Source of the DNA: Siphonodentalium dalli
Lineage: Eukaryota; Mollusca; Scaphopoda; Gadilida; Siphonodentaliidae
Direction: 5' to 3'
DNA length: 64,000 nucleotides
NCBI GenBank assembly: GCA_032622095.1
Contig: CP136061.1
Coordinates: forward strand, 57,739,301 to 57,803,300
Below are positions 57,522 through 64,000 of the stretch, piece by piece (position 1 is the stretch's first letter; each line of letters opens with the position of its first letter). The notes beneath the pieces are model-generated. The model was given only the letters and a program-made list of their open reading frames with translations, ran no database searches and had not been told where the DNA came from. The position numbers were made by a program, and so were the translations under genes.

Positions 57522-57786
57522 ATCAACGTCCCCGCACACTACATCAATGCCCTATATAATCGACTCCCTTAACCACAGAGGAATTGTGGGTAACTTTTCA
57601 GGATTTAGTCGGAAATATGGCTTGTTGCCATCAACGTCCCCGCACACTACAGTAATGCCCAAAATAATCGACTCCCTTTAATAACCACAGCAGAATTATG
57701 GGTAACTTTTCAGGATTTAGTCGGAAATATGGCTTGTTGCCATTCATCGGAAAGCTCTCACTGAGATTATTTAGAGCATTACTGTA
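57522..57786. mobile_element. Family A MITE with 108-bp tandem duplication of its left arm and flank
   Basis: ATCAACGTCCCCGCACACTA, host flank of the left end, occurs at 57522 and again at 57630, each followed by the MITE left arm. The right arm is reduced to GAGATTATTTAGAGCATTAC then TGTA. Confidence 0.78.
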
Positions 57787-58087
57787 CTTTAGATCCTCTG
57801 TGGTTACCATTAGGCACCCTAATAAATGAGACCTTGGTTTTTAATGAGTAGATACAAGTCTATTGCATGATGTGATTGAAAAAGGGGACTTTAAAGGATT
57901 CCAGGACCCCAATCTTACAGATATATGTCTTCATTGTAATCCCATCCAAGGAAGACCTCAATCAATGATCAAATGAGTGCCATGTATAGATAATTAAATA
58001 TCTATAAAGAGATTTCATCTAAAGACTCTGACTATATATGAGCTGCTGAGTTCTGACGAAAAAGCAAATTACAGTGGCAGGTGGGTA

Positions 58088-58210
58088 TACAGTAATGCTC
58101 CCCGAGAGCTTTCCGATGAATGGCAACAAGCCATATTTCCGACTAAATCCTGAAAAATTACCCATAATTCTGCTGTGGTTAAGGAGTCGATTATTTAGGG
58201 CATTACTGTA
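58088..58210. mobile_element. Family A MITE, left arm deleted
   Basis: TACAGTAATGCTCCCCGAGA joins the left terminus to the tip; the right arm is complete. Confidence 0.8.
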
Positions 58211-58222
58211 TATAACAAAATA

Positions 58223-58275
58223 CATTGGTACAGGGTTTTCGCATATTTCAGGAAGCTCCATCATGGAAGGGTTAA
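58223..58275. mobile_element. Family B MITE, right end only
   Basis: CATTGGTACAGGGTTTTCGC to CATCATGGAAGGGTTAA. Confidence 0.6.
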
Positions 58276-59002
58276 TTTATAGACAGCATCCTTATAGAAG
58301 CTACCCTTTAATATCTGACTGGCTTTTGAACTAAAGAGACAAGAGAGTTATGAGTTTATGGACTAGCTTTACATCTCTGAGAGGACTGCATCTGTTCATG
58401 AATTACTAGCACATCACAACATTATGCAATGGCGGTGCAGGCCATTAAACAATTTTAAATAACTCATTTGATTTATTACTGAGATTTCTCAGAGATTTGT
58501 GTTTCCTGTGAGAGGAATTACTGCAAATTCTGCAATATACATTTATTTTCTCTCTCTGGCAAGTCGTAATAAAAGGGACAGATGGGAGTCAGGTCTGGCA
58601 GGAAAATAAATTAACCAGCAACAAGCAGTATAATATCATGATTTCAAAGCTAGTGACGGAAGGCGTGGGTACAGTACAGGAAGTCATGGGTACAGTACAA
58701 ATCTTACAAAGTTTCTCAAACCATTATTACCAAGATGAACATCGAAAAACAGAATGAATTAAATTGTTCTTATTTTCATTATCAATAAACCTCAAGTGAT
58801 GAGATTCCACGTGTTGAAAGCATTGTTTGTAAATACAAGCTGTAACAGAAGGCATTATAAAAAGAATGGAAAGGATTAGTTGTAGCACTGCACAAAAAGG
58901 TTCTGGCAATCACCACATTAATGAATAAATTTGCCACGTGGAGAAGCAGATATGTTTTTAGATGATATGCTGGTACAATCATTAGAACAATGAACAATTT
59001 GT

Positions 59003-59214
59003 TACATTAATGCTCTAAGTAATCGACTTCTTAACCACAGCAGAATTATGGTAAACTTTTCAGGATTTAGTCGGAAATATGGCTTGTTGCCATTCATCGG
59101 AAAGCTCTCCCCCGAGAGCTTTCCGATGAATGGCAACAAGCCATATTTCCGACTAAATCCTGAAAAGTTACCCATAATTCTGCTGTGGTTAAGAAGTCGA
59201 TTACCGGTACTGTA
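59003..59214. mobile_element. Family A palindromic MITE, termini mutated
   Basis: TACATTAATGCTC start, perfect inner hairpin, end CGGTACTGTA. Confidence 0.8.
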
Positions 59215-59842
59215 CTTGATCGGCGACATTTTGATAGCTTTCTATTCACATTGTGAACGCCTTTCAAGGGTAACAGTGTAGGAGGGTTGAAACAATAGGA
59301 AAATATGTCTCTGGGGCAGAATTAAGTTCACTAAAAATACGAAAGTTGGAAGTGTTACATGCTTTATGTATTGAGTGCAGGCCAACCCCATGTGTTTACC
59401 TATGGGGAAAATTGCTTGATTTATCTCTCATAATTCTGCCGTCTGCACTTGCAATATATTTTGAAATTGCTATGATAATTGTTTTCTATTTCAAATATTT
59501 CTCAGTTCAATCATCAGGTTAGAATATGATAATTATTGACATTCGCTCTGCAATGGTTTGCTTTGGTGCTGATTGCTTGTTTTTTTTATGTAATGTACAA
59601 CATAAAATTGGACTGACTGGGATAGTATAATTCACAAATAAAAAGGTAACAATGATGAATCATTGACAAAACACCACAAGTGAGATGTATATAAATATTT
59701 AATGATAGATGCACATGGTGGATTCACGGAAGAAATGTCCTGACATGAGATGTATTAAAGTTTAAAACAAGATCACTGAATGACTCTCAAGTCAGTGGGA
59801 ACAATTAATACTTAATGGTCAGAACATAACAACAGACCAATA

Positions 59843-60059
59843 TACAGTAATGCCCTAAATATTCGACTTCTTAACCACAGCAGAATTATGGGTAACTTTC
59901 CAGGATTTAGTCGGAAATATGGCTTGTTGCCATTCATCAGAAAGCTCTCGGGGAGAGCTTTCCGATGAATGGCAACAAGCCATATTTCCGACTAAATCCT
60001 GAAAAGTTACCCATAATTCTGCTGTGGTTAAGGAGTCAATTATTTAGGGCATTACTGTA
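59843..60059. mobile_element. Family A palindromic MITE
   Basis: TACAGTAATGCCC to GGGCATTACTGTA, full length. Confidence 0.85.
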
Positions 60060-60235
60060 TCTGTTATAATAGAGCAACCATTGCTAATACTAAATTAGGC
60101 ACAATTTTATATTTCCCCACACCATGACTGAGTTATTAAATTAAAGATGTACAAAGATGGATAACCCTAAAATGAGAAATGAGAAAATATTGAAAAATAA
60201 TGCTCTGACATTCATACAAATCAGACAGAGCAATT

Positions 60236-60540
60236 TTAACCCTTTCTATACTAAATGGATTCTTCCAACGGGTTATAATAGTATACATTGGAATGGTATA
60301 TTATTCATTTGGAGGGGTGTTCAGAAATTTGTGCAGATGACAGTCTGATGAAAAAGATAATATAAGCAGAGAATGATACTTAATTATCCATTGGTTGAAA
60401 ATATTCAGATAAAAAGTTCAATAAACGACCTATTGTCGTACCGTTTGTTGAACTTATTTCTGAACATTTCCAAAGAGAATTACTCTTCAATGGGTATTTA
60501 GTAGAATTCGTCAACGAGTATTTAGTATAGAAACGTTTAA
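60236..60540. mobile_element. Family G TTAA-type MITE, full length
   Basis: TTAACCCTTTCTATACTAAA to TTTAGTATAGAAACGTTTAA. Confidence 0.75.
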
Positions 60541-60555
60541 ACTTCAGTACATTAC

Positions 60556-60581
60556 CTACGGTGCGCTTTTACGAACAACAT
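60556..60581 (-). CDS. Candidate upstream first coding exon (speculative)
   Basis: An ATG at 60579-60581 with A-rich context (GAAAAAATG) opens MLFVKAHR and reaches an AG|GTAATG donor at 60556. The ~350 bases upstream on this strand (to about 60,930) contain no MITE and look like unique sequence, as expected of a promoter or 5' UTR. The exit phase leaves two bases, which does not join directly to the phase-0 exon at 44641, so at least one unseen exon would be needed. Offered only as a place to look for the missing 5' end. Confidence 0.15.
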
Positions 60582-61554
60582 TTTTTCTGCTGAAGAGTTT
60601 ATCTTCTCGAAATAATCACGAAATATTCCAGCAAAATGTTTGAGAAACACAGAAAACTCCACAAGGGACAGATAATCCGGGATTAATCCCACAGAAAAAA
60701 AGAGACCACCACTAGCAAGGATAATCTCACTACTGCTGAACGAATCTCGTTAGCGAGCAGGTGAGATTTCTACCTGTTCCATTTCCACTGTCTCAGATCT
60801 CTACAAACAATTACAGAAGCAATCGAGATGAAACGATAGCCAATTGGTGCGTGAATTCCTCCGAATTATACCTACAAAAGTTGTGATGTGGGGTCCGTCA
60901 TTGCTGCAGTATAGGAGACGAAGAACAATCGCTTTCTTATAGCATTCCTGGGATTTCTGAGATAACATCGAGAGGGGCAATCGTGAAAAGAATTTAATTT
61001 ATCAGGGTAAAAAAACCTATTAGAGAGTAAGCGGTGCTTGAGATAGGAATATTAATACTGGGCACTGTACGCAGACCCCCCAGGGAAAAAGAAAAGGTTC
61101 ACAAAGCGATTGCCCAGGAAAATAAATAGAAACTTAGAGCTGCTTTACACTATAAGAGTCTGGCCATCAAGGGGTAATTACACCCTGGGGATCAGGATAT
61201 TGTATAATGAAGTAGTACTATAAGAGGGGAAATTACATGGGAGAATATAGCAATAGACTATACTTAGTGTATAGGTCATTATACTAATGGTGTGTACCTT
61301 GATATATACCACCCAAAGGCAGGCACATGGAGACACGGGATGGAGATTATAATTCCCATGTCGGGCCTTCCATCACAACCCTGTTTGATTAACTATGAAC
61401 TTCTATGATCTATCAGCGAACCCTAATATTTCTGATATCTTCTAAAAATATTCTCACATTAAAAAATGGGTGGCTCAGTTGGTAAGGTACATGGCATATT
61501 GTTGTTATACAATGATAGGCCCCAATAAAAAAAATTAAACCAGAGCATCGCTTG
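60582..61554. other. Unique sequence, possible promoter/5' UTR region
   Basis: Free of recognised MITEs. The part to about 60,930 has higher complexity. At 61474 GGTGGCTCAGTTGGTAAGG resembles a tRNA A box, but no B box was found. Confidence 0.3.
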
Positions 61555-61740
61555 GGTGTGGCGAAATACACCCTTGGTAATTCCAACAAAGGGTCATATA
61601 AACTCTGGTGAAAATAGGTGGACGGAACCCAAATTTAAACTTGACCTGTATTTTGGGCTAGTGGAACTCACATACCAAATTTCACTCCATTCAGTTCAGA
61701 CATAAAGTTATCATCCGGAAATGAAATAAGCAGTTGCCGA
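61555..61740. repeat. Dispersed repeat I, fragment
   Basis: AAATAGGTGGACGGAACCCA, CTTGACCTGTATTTTGGGC, AAGTTATCATCCGGAAATG. Confidence 0.55.
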
Positions 61741-62193
61741 AAGCAGCATGCCCTGCCTATAGGAAGGCATGCATGTTGGGGATGGGTTGTTTTCAAAATA
61801 TGCTAAAATAGTTTAATCATTCAGTTAATATTTCAGATTGGTTAATATTTTTTTGGAATTTAAATTGCAATGATGACAAAATAGCAACATGTATAATTTA
61901 AATACTAAAACGTCTTATCTGGACAACAATTCAACGAAATAGCTCTGGCAAAAAGTGATGACAACAAAATTAATTTTTGCATGATTACCAGCAGCATATT
62001 AGGTCGGCTAGGGATCAAGTTATATATTCTCAAAGATTGTGTTTTTGCCTCTCGTCAAACATTAGTTACACTTTATAAATTTAAGCAGCCAAATTAAAAA
62101 AATAAGTTTTTTTGCCACTCCCGAAAAATTTAATTTTTTTTACTTGCGTCCTTTTGATTGTAAGTCGAAGATATGGGTTCGATCCAATCCAAT

Positions 62194-62571
62194 CAGGGGC
62201 GCCGGAAGCATCCAAGGGCAGGGGGGGGGCAGAGCCTACAAAAAGGGCACTTTTCCGCAAAAAATGGCATTTTCTCCGCAAACTCGGGAAAATAACCATA
62301 AATTCATTGTGGCAAAAATCCCTATTTTAATGGTATTTGTTGGATTTTATGGCCGTTTTGTGATAAAATTGACAAAAAATTTATATTCCTTGTGAAATTG
62401 GTGGTATTTGGACCAAAAAAGTCACATTTTGCTATAAAAACACGAGATTAAACACACAAAAAGCATTTTCTGTCTCCAGAAAAAGGGCAAGTCCTGGCCC
62501 CGCTCGCCCCCCTTGGTCAAGGGCAGGGGGGTCAGCTGCCCCCCTCTGCCCCCCCTCTTCCGGCGCCCCTG
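62194..62571. mobile_element. 378-bp hAT-type MITE with 8-bp target duplication
   Basis: CAGGGGCGCCGGAAG to CTTCCGGCGCCCCTG, flanked by AATCCAAT at 62186-62193 and 62572-62579. Subterminal G and C runs. Frames here are artefacts. Confidence 0.92.
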
Positions 62572-62586
62572 AATCCAATTATTTGT

Positions 62587-62714
62587 AATGACGTTTAGAT
62601 AATATGTTCAACAAACAGCCTAAAGAAAAACTTATTAGCTGAACACCCACCAAAACTGAATGAATGCGAGTCAAGTAACTACCCATCAGCAAGTTCCCCA
62701 TCATCAAAGGGTTA
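62587..62714. mobile_element. Family G MITE, fragment
   Basis: TTTAGATAATATGTTCAACA, ACTTATTAGCTGAACACCCA, ATCATCAAAGGGTTAG. Confidence 0.45.
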
Positions 62715-63343
62715 GTATCGATTACATGATGCTGTCTCTTGATGCTGAGGACCTTTATTGCCCTGGAGAGTCTGAGAATGTGGGAAGTAATTAAATAGCC
62801 CCCAGGGATTGGGAGATGGAATAATGAAGCAGTCTTGTCTATCACCCACATTACAGGGAATTAGAGTGATAGGATGTACTTTGGATAATGAAATGTACTG
62901 TTACACCACCAGTGGCTCAGGTTGCAGGCACTCAATTAGTGTAAAAATTTATAGTTGCTAATAAAAAAGAATGTGCTACTTTAATGTGGGCCTCTAAACA
63001 TAAATAACACGTTTCATTTGCAAACACTTTCTCTGAATACTTTTGAGTCAATATCCTGGGGAGTCAGAGTTGGGGAGACCAGAGGGTGGGGGGTGATAGC
63101 GATAAATGAGCTAGTTCATAGATTTAGTGCTTAAAATGATGTTTGAGTGGCAATAATTTGTCTATTAAAATGTGCCCTTCTCAAAATTGTTTCCCGTGGC
63201 CAGGGTTCATGATCAATGGCCGGAAACTTTTCTCAAATTAAAACAAAAATACAAAGAAACATGCATAAAAATAACTGATTAATTTCGAGCTGGACAAAAG
63301 TGATAATGGAAATATGCCTGGGTGAGAACCACAAAAACTGAAA

Positions 63344-63596
63344 TACAGCAATGCCCTAAATAATCGACTCCTTAACCACAGCAGAATTATGGGTAATTTT
63401 TCAGGATTTAGTCGGAAATATGACTTGTGAGAGCTTTCCGATGAATGGCAACAAGCCATATTTCTGACTAAATCCTGAAAAATAACACTGACAGCTTTCT
63501 GATGAATGGCAACAAGCCATATTTCCGACTAAATCCTGAAAAATTACCCATAATTCTGCTGTGGTTAAGGAGTAGATTATTTAGGGCATTACTGTA
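63344..63596. mobile_element. Family A MITE with duplicated right arm
   Basis: TACAGCAATGCCC to GGGCATTACTGTA. The segment GCTTTCCGATGAATGGCAAC...CTAAATCCTGAAAAAT appears twice in a row before the right end. Confidence 0.82.
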
Positions 63597-64000
63597 TGTA
63601 TAGCCGTTAATGTATATCAATATCAATTACCACTTATTTGCCAACATTGTCTTATTTTGAAACAAAAAAGTAGTAAAGTATTGTGACGTGATTGAGAAAG
63701 TAAACCCTTCTGGCAACTACTAATTCATCATTGTTTTTGATAAGGCCAAAACAAAATATACCTTTGTTTCTGGTGACATGCAATAAAAAAATAGAGGTGG
63801 GCTTTTCAATTTATTTTATTTTTTCATTTTATTTTCAACTTTGCTCAAAATAAATATGAATACCCCCAGACTGCTTATCCTTGTTTTTAATGTACTATAA
63901 AATAATAAAACTAATACATAATATTACAATATAAGTGTAATTTATTGCTTTATTTGTATTGAATAAAACATGAAAATGAAAAAAAAAGAATTTGATTTGG

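Noticed and set aside
2197-58275. Recurrent open frames with LYMRGSLWETHIYKRMHWHR or YICEAPYGRLTYIRE
   Set aside because: Translations of the family B/C hairpins.
61470-61500. tRNA gene or SINE head (GGTGGCTCAGTTGGTAAGG)
   Set aside because: A-box-like only; no B box or cloverleaf could be formed.
919-63596. Recurrent open frames containing peptides such as RKYGLLPFIGKLS or MNGNKPYFRLNPEKLPIILL
   Set aside because: They are translations of the two strands of the family A palindrome, found wherever that MITE lies. Not genes.

Overview
This is nuclear DNA of an animal, most likely a marine invertebrate. It is AT-rich, has spliced genes and a very heavy load of short palindromic DNA transposons (MITEs). 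I lean towards a lophotrochozoan such as a mollusc, annelid or brachiopod, but nothing in the window fixes the phylum. There are no bacterial features: no operons, CRISPR array or rRNA.

The one gene I can support runs on the minus strand over at least 5,738-44,641. It is a SASH1-type scaffold (SLY / SH3 / SAM / SAM). I chained thirteen exons by splice sites: 44588-44641, 44393-44461, 44205-44252, 43022-43109, 33042-33598, 25218-25289, 21596-21800, 16962-17086, 16394-16609, 11877-12027, 10231-11348, 8642-8773 and 5738-6031. All twelve junctions agree in phase. Together they give 3,129 nt, 1,042 residues plus a stop. The order is SLY-like helix and coiled coil, a serine-rich linker with a Cys cluster, an acidic stretch, a basic SLY-like segment, SH3 (split over two exons), a basic patch, SAM1 (split over two exons), one long disordered exon, a conserved helix and SAM2. 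The N-terminus is not found and lies further upstream, inside 44.6-64 kb or beyond the window. Residue numbers below refer to this partial chain.

The rest of the window is intron and flank built largely from mobile elements. (1) Family A: about 21 copies of a ~215-bp almost perfect palindrome with TA target sites and CAGTAATGC ends (Tc1/mariner, perhaps pogo-like). (2) TTAA-site families B, C, E and G, all starting TTAACCCTTT (piggyBac type). B and C carry the same nested-hairpin core. (3) hAT-type elements with exact 8-bp target duplications: family D, a 1.1-kb element at 26.6-27.7 kb and a 378-bp element at 62.2 kb. (4) A 2,580-bp TA-site element at 12.4-15.0 kb whose ends are packed with ACCGCGGT palindromes, and a ~2.9-kb inverted-repeat element at 34.5-37.4 kb with GGTACC-rich ends. 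(5) tRNA-derived SINE-like sequences, two minisatellites and several lower-copy dispersed repeats.

The most unusual observations are the covarying nested hairpins shared by two MITE families with different ends, the CG-rich palindrome arrays in the 2.6-kb element, the loss of the ligand-binding Trp in the SH3 domain, and a 46-bp tandem duplication copying an exon end with its splice donor, the second donor being dead. Comparisons with human SASH1/SASH3 are from memory, not from an alignment program.
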